Source: Streptomyces sp. NRRL S-337
Lineage (GTDB): Bacteria > Actinomycetota > Actinomycetes > Streptomycetales > Streptomycetaceae
Length of the DNA stretch: 58,851 bases
Reading direction: 5' to 3'
Assembly (NCBI RefSeq): GCF_000720175.1
Contig: NZ_JOIX01000043.1
Location: 1 to 58,851 of the forward strand
Below are positions 47,998 through 56,575 of this stretch, one piece after another. The stretch's first letter is position 1. Every line of letters starts with the position of its first letter. The notes under the pieces are model-generated. The model was given only the letters and a program-made list of their open reading frames with translations. It made no database searches and had not been told where the DNA came from. A program made the translations under genes and the position numbers.

Positions 47998-50553
47998 TCA
48001 TGTCGTGACCTGGGCCGGGAGGTCGGGCCGGACCGGCGGCCGGCCGCCCGCGGCCCGGAGGGTGAGGACCATCGTCATACCGCCTCCGGGCGTGTCCTCG
48101 GCGGCGAGCGTGCCGCCCATCGTCTCCGCGAAGCCCCGGGCCACGGCGAGCCCCAGTCCGACGCCGGCGCCGCGCGGCACGTCGCCGTAGCGCTGGAACG
48201 GCTCGAAGATCCGGTCCTTGGCGCTGTCGGGCACGCCCGGACCGCGGTCGGCGATCCGCAGCTCCACCCGGTCGCCGAGCGCGCTGGCCGCGACCAGCAC
48301 CGCCTCGCCGTCCGGGCTGTACTTCACGGCGTTCTCGACGAGATTGGCGACCGAACGTTCCAGCAGCCCGGGGTCGACCGCGACCATCGGCAGCTCCTCC
48401 GGGATGTCCAGGGTGACGCTGCCCTCCGGTACGCCGCCCAGCGCCATCGGCACGACCTCGTCGAGGTCGATCTCGCGGATCAGCGGGGTGACCGTGCCGG
48501 TCTGCAGCCGGGACATGTCCAGGAGGTTGCCGACCAGGTGGTCCAGCCGGTCCGCGCCCGCCTCGATACCCGCCAGCAGCTCCGCCTCGTCCTCCGGCGA
48601 CCAGGCCACATCGTCCGAGCGCAGGGACGTGACCGAGGCCTTGATGCTCGCCAGCGGCGTCCGCAGGTCGTGGCTGACCGCGGCCAGCAGCGCCGTCCGG
48701 ATGCGATTGCCCTCGGCCAGCTCCCGGGCCCGTTCCGCCTCGCCGACCAGCCGCTGCCGGTCGAGCACGACGGCGGCCTGGGCGGCGAAGGCGGCCAGCA
48801 CCCGGCGGTCCTCGGCGGGCAGCACCCGCCCGGTCAGCGCCAGCGCCATGTGGTCGCCCACCGGCATGTCGACGTCCGCGTCCTCGGGGCGCAGCAGCGG
48901 CTCGCCCTTGTCCGGGCCGCCGGCCCGGCCCGCGCAGGTCCACGGGTCGACGTCGCTGCGCCGCTCCAGCAGCGCCACGGTGTCCATGCCGAAGGTCTCC
49001 CGCACCCGCTCCAGCAGGGCGCTCAGCGTCGTCTCGCCGCGCAGCACACTGCCGGCGAGGAAGGACAGAATCTCCGACTCGGCGCGCAGCCGGGCCGCCT
49101 GGTGGGTGCGGCGGGCGGCGAGGTCCACCACCGAGGCGACCGACACCGCGACCGCGAAGAAGATCGCGATGGCGACGATGTTCTGCGGGTCGCTGATGGT
49201 GAGGGTGTGGGTCGGTGGCGTGAAGTAGAAGTTCAGCAGCAGCGAGCCGACCGCGGCCGACGCCAGCGCGGGCAGCTGCCCGCCGAGCAGTGCCGCCACG
49301 ACGGTCAGGAAGAGGAACAGCAGGACGTCGTTGGCCAGCCCGGGGCCGTTGGCGAGGCCGGACAGCAGCAGCGAGAGCAGTGCCGGGCCCACCACGCCGA
49401 CCAGCCAGCCGGCGATGATCCGGGCCCGTCCCAGCCGCGCGCCGCGCGCCACCGGCAGCCCGCGGCCCTTGGCGACCTCCTCGTGGGTGACGATGTGCAC
49501 GTCGAGGTCCGGCCCCGATTCTCGGGCGACGGTCGCCCCGACCCCCGGGCCGAAGACGTACTGCCAGGTCTTGCGGCGGCTCGACCCCAGCACGATCTGT
49601 GTGGCGTTCACCCCGCGTGCGAACTCCAGCAGCGCACTCGGTATGTCGTCCCCGATGACGTGGTGGAAGGTCCCGCCGAGGTCCTCCACCAGCGTCCGCT
49701 GGACGGCGAGTTCCTTGGGCGAGGCGGAGGTCAGCCCGTCACTGCGGGCTATGTAGACGGCGAGCACCTCGCTGCCCGAGCCCTTGGCCGCCATCCGGGC
49801 GGCGCGGCGGATGAGCGTACGGCCCTCGGGGCCCCCGGTCAGGCCGACCACGATCCGCTCGCGGGCCTGCCAGGTCGACCGGATCGAGTGCTCCGCCCGG
49901 TACTCCTGCAGGTACTCGTCGACGCGGTCGGCGACCCAGAGGAGCGCCAGCTCGCGCAGCGCCGTGAGGTTGCCCGGCCGGAAGTAGTTCGACAGGGCGG
50001 CGTCCACCTTGTCGGGCTGGTAGATGTTCCCGTGCGCCATCCGGCGCCGGATCGCCTGCGGTGACATGTCGACCAGCTCGATCTGGTCGGCCCGCCGCAC
50101 CACCTCGTCCGGTACGGTCTCGCGCTGCCGGACGCCCGTTATGGACTCCACGACGTCCCCGAGGGACTCCAGGTGCTGGATGTTCACCGTCGAGATGACA
50201 TCGATGCCGGCTTCCAGCAGCTCCTCGATGTCCTGCCAGCGCTTGGCGTTGCGCGAACCGGGCACGTTGGTGTGGGCCAACTCGTCGACCAGGGCCACGG
50301 CGGGCTTGCGGGCCAGCGCCGCGTCCACGTCCATTTCAGTGAAAACCGAGCCGCGGTACGTCAGCTCGCGGCGCTGGATCTGCTCCAGGCCGTGCAGCAT
50401 GACCTCCGTACGGGGCCGCCCGTGGTGCTCGACGAACGCCACCGCGATGTCGGTGCCCCGCTCCACGCGCCGGTGTGCCTCGGACAGCATCGCGTACGTC
50501 TTGCCGACGCCGGGCGCCGCCCCGAGATAGATCCGTAGCTTGCCGCGTGCCAT
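47998..50553 (-). CDS. kdpD: Osmosensitive potassium sensor histidine kinase KdpD
   Basis: An 851-residue membrane kinase. It has the N-terminal KdpD domain with P-loop-like GAAPGVGKTY (11-20), a universal-stress-protein-like domain, four closely spaced helices (DUF4118), a GAF-like region, and a kinase core with His628 in SHDLRTPLASIK and ATP-binding motifs N-E-N, DRGPGVP and GVGLGLAVARG. It senses potassium limitation and phosphorylates KdpE. In Staphylococcus aureus the USP domain of KdpD binds c-di-AMP, which links to the RCK proteins here by inference. Confidence 0.93.
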   Translation of the reverse strand: MARGKLRIYLGAAPGVGKTYAMLSEAHRRVERGTDIAVAFVEHHGRPRTEVMLHGLEQIQRRELTYRGSVFTEMDVDAALARKPAVALVDELAHTNVPGSRNAKRWQDIEELLEAGIDVISTVNIQHLESLGDVVESITGVRQRETVPDEVVRRADQIELVDMSPQAIRRRMAHGNIYQPDKVDAALSNYFRPGNLTALRELALLWVADRVDEYLQEYRAEHSIRSTWQARERIVVGLTGGPEGRTLIRRAARMAAKGSGSEVLAVYIARSDGLTSASPKELAVQRTLVEDLGGTFHHVIGDDIPSALLEFARGVNATQIVLGSSRRKTWQYVFGPGVGATVARESGPDLDVHIVTHEEVAKGRGLPVARGARLGRARIIAGWLVGVVGPALLSLLLSGLANGPGLANDVLLFLFLTVVAALLGGQLPALASAAVGSLLLNFYFTPPTHTLTISDPQNIVAIAIFFAVAVSVASVVDLAARRTHQAARLRAESEILSFLAGSVLRGETTLSALLERVRETFGMDTVALLERRSDVDPWTCAGRAGGPDKGEPLLRPEDADVDMPVGDHMALALTGRVLPAEDRRVLAAFAAQAAVVLDRQRLVGEAERARELAEGNRIRTALLAAVSHDLRTPLASIKASVTSLRSDDVAWSPEDEAELLAGIEAGADRLDHLVGNLLDMSRLQTGTVTPLIREIDLDEVVPMALGGVPEGSVTLDIPEELPMVAVDPGLLERSVANLVENAVKYSPDGEAVLVAASALGDRVELRIADRGPGVPDSAKDRIFEPFQRYGDVPRGAGVGLGLAVARGFAETMGGTLAAEDTPGGGMTMVLTLRAAGGRPPVRPDLPAQVTT

Positions 50554-50886
50554 GGCCCCATTGTCTTACGTGAAGGCCGCCCCCACCGGGCTGGCCTGCT
50601 GCGACCCTACCGACCCACAAGGGAACAAAAGCCGCAGTTGACGACTTCACCCCCGGTCTTGACGCGACTCTGATACGAGGCTCCGACCCCGGCCCGGCCC
50701 GGGACTCCCGCTCGCGATTCCATGGCCCGCGCTTCCGGCCCGCGACTTGCGACCAGCGCCAACGACGGCCCCTCCAGGCCCGCCACCTCGCCCTTCCCCG
50801 GCGGTCCCCTCCGTTCCACTCCCCCGCCCGTTCCGCGCGGCGGAAACACCTCGCCGGACGACACGACCGACTGCGACGATGCCCTC
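50554..50886. other. Divergent intergenic region of kdpD and the acetyltransferase gene
   Basis: Two TTGACG words lie on the plus strand (50638-50643, 50659-50664) without a convincing -10 box at normal spacing. The stretch 50720-50880 is open in the acetyltransferase frame but has the composition of a non-coding leader. No hairpin or RNA gene is seen. Confidence 0.4.
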
Positions 50887-51504
50887 ATGACGGACACCGC
50901 GCCCGCATTCGAGCCCGCCCCCAGCACCGGCCACTGCCCCGCGCCCGGGGGAGATCTGACGACGGGCCGCATGCCGGCGGTGCGGGTCGCCCACACCGCC
51001 GACCTGGATGCCGCAACGCTCGGGGCGGTGCACGCCCTCCTCCACGACGTCTTCGACGACATGACCGAGGAGGACTGGGACCACGCCCTCGGCGGTCTGC
51101 ACGCCCTGGCCTACGAGGACGGCGAACTCATCGGCCACGCCTCCGTGATCCAACGCCGGCTGCTGCACGGCGGCCGGGCGCTGCGCTGCGGTTACGTCGA
51201 AGGGGTCGGCGTACGCGCGGACCGCCGCGGCCGCGGTCACGGTGCGGCCGTGATGGCCGCGATGGAACGAGTGATCCGCGCCGGATACGACCTCGGCGCG
51301 CTCGGCGCCTCCGACGAGGCCGCCGCCTTCTACGCCGCCCGCGGCTGGCAGCAGTGGCGCGGCCGTTCATGGGCCCTCACCCCGTCCGGCGTCCGACGCA
51401 CCCCCGACGAGGACGACTGCCTCTACGTCCTGCCGACCCCCGCCGCCACCCTGGACCTCGACTCCGACCTCACCTGCGACTGGCGCGAAGGCGACGTCTG
51501 GTAA
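50887..51504 (+). CDS. Aminoglycoside 2'-N-acetyltransferase-like GNAT protein, AAC(2')-I type
   Basis: About 205 residues from ATG at 50887; ATG at 50971 is an alternative that matches the mycobacterial length better. The GNAT core is very close in pattern to AAC(2')-I enzymes: HTADLD near the start, DWDHALGGLHAL, ASVIQRRLLHGGRALRCGYV with EGVGVRADRRGRGHG (the acetyl-CoA loop), a LGALGASDEAAAFYAARGW block, and the end CDWREGDVW. Mycobacterial members acetylate the 2'-amine of aminoglycosides and may modify other metabolites. It stands alone between kdpD and a TetR gene. Resistance activity is inferred. Confidence 0.8.
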   Translation: MTDTAPAFEPAPSTGHCPAPGGDLTTGRMPAVRVAHTADLDAATLGAVHALLHDVFDDMTEEDWDHALGGLHALAYEDGELIGHASVIQRRLLHGGRALRCGYVEGVGVRADRRGRGHGAAVMAAMERVIRAGYDLGALGASDEAAAFYAARGWQQWRGRSWALTPSGVRRTPDEDDCLYVLPTPAATLDLDSDLTCDWREGDVW

Positions 51505-51565
51505 CGGCGCGCGGGACGGGGCTGACGCACCACCAGCGGGTGGCGGCGGGTGGCTGGTGGTGGGC

Positions 51566-51638
51566 GGCTGGCAGCGGGTGGCCGGAGACCGGCAACGGGT
51601 GGCCGGAGGCTGGCAGCTGGTGGCTGGAGGCCGGCAAT
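51566..51638. repeat. Tandem 21-base repeat
   Basis: Three full units and a partial fourth: GGCTGGCAGCGGGTGGCCGG and its variants at 51566, 51587, 51608 and 51629. The array fills the gap between the acetyltransferase stop and the convergent TetR stop. It is minisatellite-like and non-coding. Confidence 0.85.
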
Positions 51639-51670
51639 CACCCACCCGCCGGGGCTCAGCCGTATCGCTC

Positions 51671-52246
51671 TTACCTGGGAACGAAGCGGTCGACCAGGAG
51701 GGTGAGGCGGTCGGCGACCCGGTCGGCGGGCAGGCGTCCGGCGCGGGTGAGGGTGACCAATCCGTGCAGCGCGGCCCAGAACGTCTCGACGAACAGCCCC
51801 GGTTCGTCGGGGTGCGCATGGTCGACGAGCGGGTCCAGCAGTGCCTGGAACGCCTCGCGCAGCGGTGCGGGCGTGGCCTCGTCGGCGAACGGGAGGCCGT
51901 TGTCGAGGCTGAACATCGCGTCGTACAGGGCCGGATTGCGCGCGGCGAAGTCGGTGTAGGCGCGGGCCGGCGCCGCCACCGCCTCCCGGCCGGCGGGCCC
52001 TTCCGGCACCGCGGCACGCAGCGCGGTCGTCAACCCGGCGAACCCCTCCAGCGCGACCGCTCCAATGATCTCCTTCTTGCCCCGGAAGTGGCTGTAGAGC
52101 ACGGGCTGGCTGTACTCGATCTGTTCGGCGAGGCGGCGCGTGGTGACGGCGTCCCGTCCGTGCGCCTCGGCCAGCTCGCGGGCCGTACAGACGATCAGCT
52201 TGTGGCGGTTGGCCCGCTCGCGTTCCTTGCGTTCACGTACCGACAC
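51671..52246 (-). CDS. TetR-family regulator with WHG-type C-terminal domain
   Basis: A 191-residue repressor. The N-terminal helix-turn-helix covers RDAVTTRRLAEQIEYSQPVLYSHFRGKKEI; the C-terminal ligand domain has the FWAALHGLVTL segment typical of the WHG group. It follows the orphan ABC ATPase gene on the same strand, 71 bases downstream, and may control it. Ligand unknown. Confidence 0.88.
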   Translation of the reverse strand: MSVRERKERERANRHKLIVCTARELAEAHGRDAVTTRRLAEQIEYSQPVLYSHFRGKKEIIGAVALEGFAGLTTALRAAVPEGPAGREAVAAPARAYTDFAARNPALYDAMFSLDNGLPFADEATPAPLREAFQALLDPLVDHAHPDEPGLFVETFWAALHGLVTLTRAGRLPADRVADRLTLLVDRFVPR

Positions 52247-52317
52247 ACGATCGCCCTTACCTAACGCCGCGCCAGGCCGCTGCCACCCTCTGCTGCCTGC
52301 TGCCCTGCTGCCGCTGT

Positions 52318-53208
52318 TTACAGCGGCCCCTGAGCCCGCCGGGAGCGGCCTCTGTTCACAGCGTCGCCCCCTTCATCGCCTCCATCGCCTTCGCCCCCTC
52401 CATCGCCGTCATCGCCTTGATCGCCTTCATCGCCCTCGTGCTCCTCGCGGATCAACCCGTCGTTCAGCGTCAGGACGCGGTCGGCCAGGCCCAGGAGGGT
52501 GTTGTCGTGGGTGGCGACCAGGGCCGTGACGCCCTCGCTGCGGACGACGGCGCGGAGGAGTTCCATCACCTCCAGACCCGTTTCTGCGTCGAGTTGGCCG
52601 GTGGGCTCGTCGGCTATGAGCAGGGCGGGGCGGTTGGCGAGGGCGCGGGCTATCGCGACGCGCTGTTGCTGACCGCCGGAGAGTTCGCCCGGGCGCTGTC
52701 GGGCGTGGTCGGCGAGGCCGACCAGGGACAGCAGGAGCGCGACCCGTTCTTCTCGCTCACGCGCCGGGACCTTGCGGAGCCGCATGGGCACTCCGACGTT
52801 CTCGGCGGCGCTCAGGATCGGTATCAGCCCGAACGACTGGAAGACGAAGCCGATGCGGTCGCGGCGCATGGCGAGCAGTCCGGTCTCATCGAGCTCGGCG
52901 AGCGGGGTACCGTCGACGGTGATCCGCCCCGAGTCCGGGGAGTCCAGGCCGCCGATGAGGTTGAGCAGTGTCGTCTTGCCGGACCCGGATCGGCCGCGCA
53001 GGGCGACCAGTTCGCCGCGCGGGATCCGGCAGGAGACTCCGCGGAGTGCGTGGACGGCGCCGGCGTCACTGCCCTCGCTGCCGTAACTGCGGTGCAGGTC
53101 CTCGACGATGACCATCGCGGCGGAAGCGGAATCGGCCGCCTCCGCGCCGGCTGTTTCTGACGCTGTGCTGGTTGCGCTTCCCCCGCTTGTGCTTCCCCCG
53201 CTGTGCAT
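52318..53208 (-). CDS. ABC transporter ATP-binding protein (LolD/MacB type), orphan
   Basis: A 296-residue ATPase: Walker A GRSGSGKTT, Q-loop FVFQSFGLIP, signature LSGGQQQR and Walker B LLIADEP, typical of MacB/LolD export ATPases. The first 30 residues are Ser/Ala-rich; a start at the internal ATG (MVIVEDLHRSYG) is possible. The last 45 residues are an acidic Gly-Asp-Glu tail coded by 9-base units (52363-52438). No permease gene adjoins it, although such ATPases normally precede one; the neighbouring DNA holds relics. It may have lost its partner. Confidence 0.85.
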   Translation of the reverse strand: MHSGGSTSGGSATSTASETAGAEAADSASAAMVIVEDLHRSYGSEGSDAGAVHALRGVSCRIPRGELVALRGRSGSGKTTLLNLIGGLDSPDSGRITVDGTPLAELDETGLLAMRRDRIGFVFQSFGLIPILSAAENVGVPMRLRKVPAREREERVALLLSLVGLADHARQRPGELSGGQQQRVAIARALANRPALLIADEPTGQLDAETGLEVMELLRAVVRSEGVTALVATHDNTLLGLADRVLTLNDGLIREEHEGDEGDQGDDGDGGGEGDGGDEGGDAVNRGRSRRAQGPL

Positions 53209-53376
53209 CTTCGCTCCCCCAGTCCCCTTGCGGCTTCGGTCCGCATCGGCCCGCCGCGCCGGCCGGCCCCCCGGCGGTGCCTGCCGATGGCGTCAGTATG
53301 CGGACACCGCAGTTCGGCAGGCAACGCCTGTGGATAACTCCCGGACCGGCCCGGGGAAGGGCAGTTGGGCCGGTGC

Positions 53377-53422
53377 GAGGGTCAGTTCGGGTTCTGGGTG
53401 AGGGTCAATTCGGGTCCTGGGC
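53377..53422. repeat. Two tandem copies of a 23-base unit
   Basis: GAGGGTCAGTTCGGGTTCTG and GAGGGTCAATTCGGGTCCTG start adjacent units at 53377 and 53400. The second covers the end of the alginate-lyase-like relic, so a small duplication occurred at its 3' end. Confidence 0.7.
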
Positions 53423-53952
53423 GTGGGGCAGGGTCTCCCAGGCCACGAAGAGGTTGTTGGAGCCGGCCGGGCGCTGCTGTTCGGTGAGCTTCTGGGTGTT
53501 CGGCATGGCGTAGTGCAGGCGGTTGTGCAGGGCGTTGTAGCCGACCTCGGTGACGGGGCCCAGGCCGCGCTTGACGGTGCCGCCGCACAGCCAGGACGGC
53601 GGGGCGGTGCCGAGTTCGTAGGTGGCCTGGAAGCCGAGGGGCGCGGCGCAGTCGTTCGGCGACCTCGGGGTAGAGGTCCTGGCCCTGGAGCCGGGTGGTC
53701 TCGGCGATGTGGGCGATGGCCGACAGGCCGTATCCGGTGTGCGTGAAGTCGCGGCAGGTTTCCTGGGTCAGGCCGTCGACGAAGGTGGACTGGCCCTGCC
53801 AGTACTTGATGATCTTCTCGCGGGTGTTCAGGCCGCTCCCCGGTGTGGTCCTGGGCAGATCGCCGTCGGACGTGAGGTAGATGTACGCGGGGACGCGGGC
53901 GCGGAAGGTGGCGAGGGCCTTGTCGTAGGAGGTCTTGTCCTCCAGGAAGACG
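53405..53952 (-). pseudogene. 3' fragment of an alginate-lyase-like secreted enzyme gene
   Basis: Read in the proper frames, the minus strand gives [39 protein letters not shown], then after a frame change near 53645 [17 protein letters not shown] and [19 protein letters not shown], ending in a TGA at 53405. These are the C-terminal blocks of the alginate lyase fold (PF05426) as found in streptomycete secreted proteins. No N-terminal half or signal peptide is present. It is joined at its 5' side to the kdpB relic. Non-functional. Confidence 0.7.
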
Positions 53953-54471
53953 GAGCAGGTCGATGGGTTTGATGCCGAGGAAGGGGGCGATCAGGCCGCC
54001 GAGGCCGTAGACGGTCAGGTTGCGGCGGAGCATCCGGTCGGCGCTGACCGGGCGGTACCGCACTCCCTTGAGGGCGAGTGGCACCAGCGCGACGATGATC
54101 AGCGCGTTGAAGATGATCGCGGACAGGATGGCGGAGTTGGGGCTGGACAGCCGCATGATGTTGAGGGTGTCCAGGCCCGGGTAGGCCACCGCGAACATCG
54201 CCGGGATGATGGCGAAGTACTTGGCGACGTCGTTGGCGATCGAGAAGGTGGTCAGCGCGCCCCGGGTGATCAGGAGCTGTTTGCCGATCTCGACGATCTC
54301 GATGAGCTTGGTCGGGTCGGAGTCGAGGTCGACCATGTTGCCGGCCTCCTTGGCGGCCGACGTACCGGTGTTCATCGCCACGCCGACGTCCGCCTGGGCC
54401 AGGGCCGGGGCGTCGTTGGTGCCGTCGCCGGTCATGGCGACGAGCTTGCCGCCGGCCTGTTCGCGCTTGAC
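53953..54471 (-). pseudogene. kdpB: C-terminal third of kdpB (potassium pump ATPase), truncated at both ends
   Basis: The frame runs [20 protein letters not shown] through [20 protein letters not shown] and [18 protein letters not shown] to [15 protein letters not shown], which is the hinge and last membrane part of KdpB. The phosphorylation site DKTGT, the rest of the pump and kdpF, kdpA and kdpC are absent. At the 3' side the frame passes directly into the alginate-lyase-like fragment in a different frame. It is likely a remnant of a kdpFABC operon once next to kdpDE. Confidence 0.85.
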
Positions 54472-54540
54472 TTCCCTTACGGCCATTGGCGCCCTTGACG
54501 GATCTCCTACGCCGCTCGGCCTGACCTGCACAAACACGGA

Positions 54541-54573
54541 GGGCCCGCGCCCCCTCCAAGGGGGTGCGGGCCC
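54541..54573. terminator. Terminator hairpin after the DUF3710 gene
   Basis: GGGCCCGCGCCCCCT and AGGGGGTGCGGGCCC pair across three bases, with one mismatch, downstream of the DUF3710 stop codon. Confidence 0.8.
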
Positions 54574-54636
54574 GTATGACCGTCGTGTTCCGGCCGGTCC
54601 TGGCGCCCTTTCGGGCCCCGCCGGCCGGAGCGTGTG

Positions 54637-55404
54637 TCAGCGGATCTCCGTGATCTCCGGTCCGCGCTCCAGTCGCTCCACGCCGCCGCCGAAGCGGGAC
54701 TGCTCGGCCGGCTCCTGCTGCACGCCGTCCGGCACCATCTGGGCGTCGTCCGGCAGCTTCAGGACGATCGGGTCGCGCGGCGCCATCGGGCCCTCGCCGC
54801 GGACGATGACGGTGTCCCGGAAGATGTGCTCCAGCACGCCCGCGGCCTGCGGCTGCACCGCGCCCTGGCCGGAGATCACGCCGCGCAGGAACCACCGGGG
54901 GCCGTCCACGCCGACGAAGCGCACGACCTGCACGCCGTTCGTGCCGTCCGGCAGCTGTACCGGCACCTGGGCGCGCAGCTCCCAGCCCAGCGGGCCCTCG
55001 ACCTCGTCGATGATCCCGCCCTGCTGGGTGATGCCGGCCGCGATCTCCTCGCGGACCTCGCCCCAGATGCCCTCGTTGCGGGGAGCGGCGAACGCCTGCA
55101 GCTGGACGGCGCTGTCCTGCAGCACCACCGTCGCGGCGACGATCGCGTCGCCGGCGACCTCCACCCGCAGCTCCATGCCCTCAACCCCGGGCACGAACAG
55201 TCCGCCGAGGTCGACCCGGCCCTCGCCGGGGTTGGTGACCTCGGAGGAGTCCCACGGCCCGTCGGGGCGCGGCGCGGGCGGAAGATTGACCCGGCTCTGC
55301 TCCTCGTCGCTGACCTCCTCGGCCGGCGCGCCGGTCACCGTCTCCTCGGCGAGCCCCGCTGCCGACTCCTCAGGAGTCTTGTTCTTCTTGCGACGTCCGA
55401 ACAC
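54637..55404 (-). CDS. DUF3710 protein
   Basis: A 255-residue protein of unknown function, conserved next to dut in actinobacteria (Rv2696c). It opens FGRRKKNKTPEES with an acidic stretch, then a conserved core with RVDLGGLFVPGVEGMELRVE and GPRWFLRGVISG. GTG at 55404 is chosen because GGAAGGA lies six bases upstream and it follows the dut stop by one base; the longer frame is inside dut. Probably soluble. Co-transcribed with dut. Confidence 0.9.
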   Translation of the reverse strand: MFGRRKKNKTPEESAAGLAEETVTGAPAEEVSDEEQSRVNLPPAPRPDGPWDSSEVTNPGEGRVDLGGLFVPGVEGMELRVEVAGDAIVAATVVLQDSAVQLQAFAAPRNEGIWGEVREEIAAGITQQGGIIDEVEGPLGWELRAQVPVQLPDGTNGVQVVRFVGVDGPRWFLRGVISGQGAVQPQAAGVLEHIFRDTVIVRGEGPMAPRDPIVLKLPDDAQMVPDGVQQEPAEQSRFGGGVERLERGPEITEIR

Positions 55405-55405
55405 G

Positions 55406-55927
55406 TCACTGTCCTTCCCGGTCGGCACCGACCGCTGCGTATTCATTCCCGCCCGTGGAGCCGCCCACCGCCGCATGACCGCCGGTGGAACCGAATCCCC
55501 CCTCGGCCCGCGCCGAGCCGGGAAGTTCCGCCACCTCGTGGAAGCGCACCTTCTCGACCTGCTGGACGACAAGTTGGGCGATCCGGTCGAACCTCTCGAA
55601 CCGCACGGTCTCCCGCGGGTCCAGATTGACCACGATCACCTTGATCTCTCCACGGTACCCGGCATCCACCGTCCCGGGGGCATTCACGAGCGCCAGTCCG
55701 CAGCGCGCGGCGAGCCCGGACCGCGGGTGCACGAACGCCGCGTAGCCGTCGGGCAGCGCGATCGCCACGCCGGTGGGCAGCACCGTGCGCTCCCCCGGCG
55801 CCAGCTCGGCCGCCTCGGTGGTCACCAGATCGACGCCGGCGTCGCCGGGATGCCCGTACGCCGGAACGGGCACCTCCGGGTCGAGCCGCCGCAGCAGTAC
55901 GTCGACGGGGTTGCGTACCTCACTCAC
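55406..55927 (-). CDS. dut: dUTP diphosphatase
   Basis: A 173-residue trimeric dUTPase that converts dUTP to dUMP, keeping uracil out of DNA and feeding thymidylate synthesis. All motifs are present: AGVDL, PRSGLAARCGLALVNAPG, GYRGEIKVIVVN, RIAQLVVQ and the glycine-rich C-terminal GGFGSTGG. The tail after this is about 20 residues longer than needed. The GTG start overlaps the thioesterase stop as GTGA. Confidence 0.95.
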   Translation of the reverse strand: MSEVRNPVDVLLRRLDPEVPVPAYGHPGDAGVDLVTTEAAELAPGERTVLPTGVAIALPDGYAAFVHPRSGLAARCGLALVNAPGTVDAGYRGEIKVIVVNLDPRETVRFERFDRIAQLVVQQVEKVRFHEVAELPGSARAEGGFGSTGGHAAVGGSTGGNEYAAVGADREGQ

Positions 55928-56517
55928 GGGTTCACCTCGAAGGCTCGCGCGCGCTTGACCTGGTCCGGGTCGGCCATCGCCGCCTGGATCTCCTCGGTCC
56001 TGCCGTTCTCGATGAAGTGGTCGACCTTCACCTCGATGAAGACGGCGTCGGCGCGCACCGCGACCGGACCGTCCGGGCCGCCTATGCGTCCCACCGCCGT
56101 CGAGTAGATCTTCCGCCCGTGCACCGCGGTGACCTGCGCGTCCAGGTGCAGCACCGTGCCGAGCGGCACCGGCCGGACGAAGTCGGTCTCCAGCCGGCCG
56201 GTCACCGCGATCACCCGCAGCAGCCAGTTCAGCGAGCCGAGTGTCTCGTCGAGCGCGGTGGCCAGCACCCCACCGTGGGCCAGGCCCGGGGCGCCCTGGT
56301 GGGCCTCCTTGACCGTGAACTCGGCCTGGACGCTCACGCCCTCGCCGGCCCGCGCCTCCAGGTGCAGACCGTGCGGCTGGCCGGTGCCACAGCCGAAGCA
56401 GCGGTCGTAGTGCGCGCCGAGGAGCTCTCCGGGCGCCGGCGCCTCGGCGTGCCGGACCGGAGCGACGGCGTCCGTCGGTGGCGTCAGCCCCGGTCTCGTT
56501 CTGTCAGTTCCACTCAC
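55924..56517 (-). CDS. PaaI-type hotdog thioesterase
   Basis: A 197-residue protein with a C-terminal hotdog fold. The catalytic block GLAHGGVLATALDETLG and TGRLETDFVRPVPLGT are typical of PaaI/YbgC thioesterases acting on acyl-CoA. An N-terminal segment has CFGCGTGQPHGL, the usual cysteine pair before this type of domain. GTG at 56517 is taken as the start; the longer frame overlaps the divergent DUF3093 gene. Substrate not known. Confidence 0.88.
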   Translation of the reverse strand: MSGTDRTRPGLTPPTDAVAPVRHAEAPAPGELLGAHYDRCFGCGTGQPHGLHLEARAGEGVSVQAEFTVKEAHQGAPGLAHGGVLATALDETLGSLNWLLRVIAVTGRLETDFVRPVPLGTVLHLDAQVTAVHGRKIYSTAVGRIGGPDGPVAVRADAVFIEVKVDHFIENGRTEEIQAAMADPDQVKRARAFEVNP

Positions 56518-56575
56518 GAGTGCAGACCCTACCCGCGCGGCCAAGGGGCCCGCGCCGCCGTGCCAAGCTGGAGCC

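Noticed and set aside
51541..51640. Short CRISPR-like array
   Set aside because: The 21-base units are contiguous with no spacers, and no cas genes are present.
53953..54537. Functional potassium pump subunit KdpB
   Set aside because: The fragment lacks the phosphorylation site and most membrane helices, and its 3' end runs into unrelated sequence in another frame.
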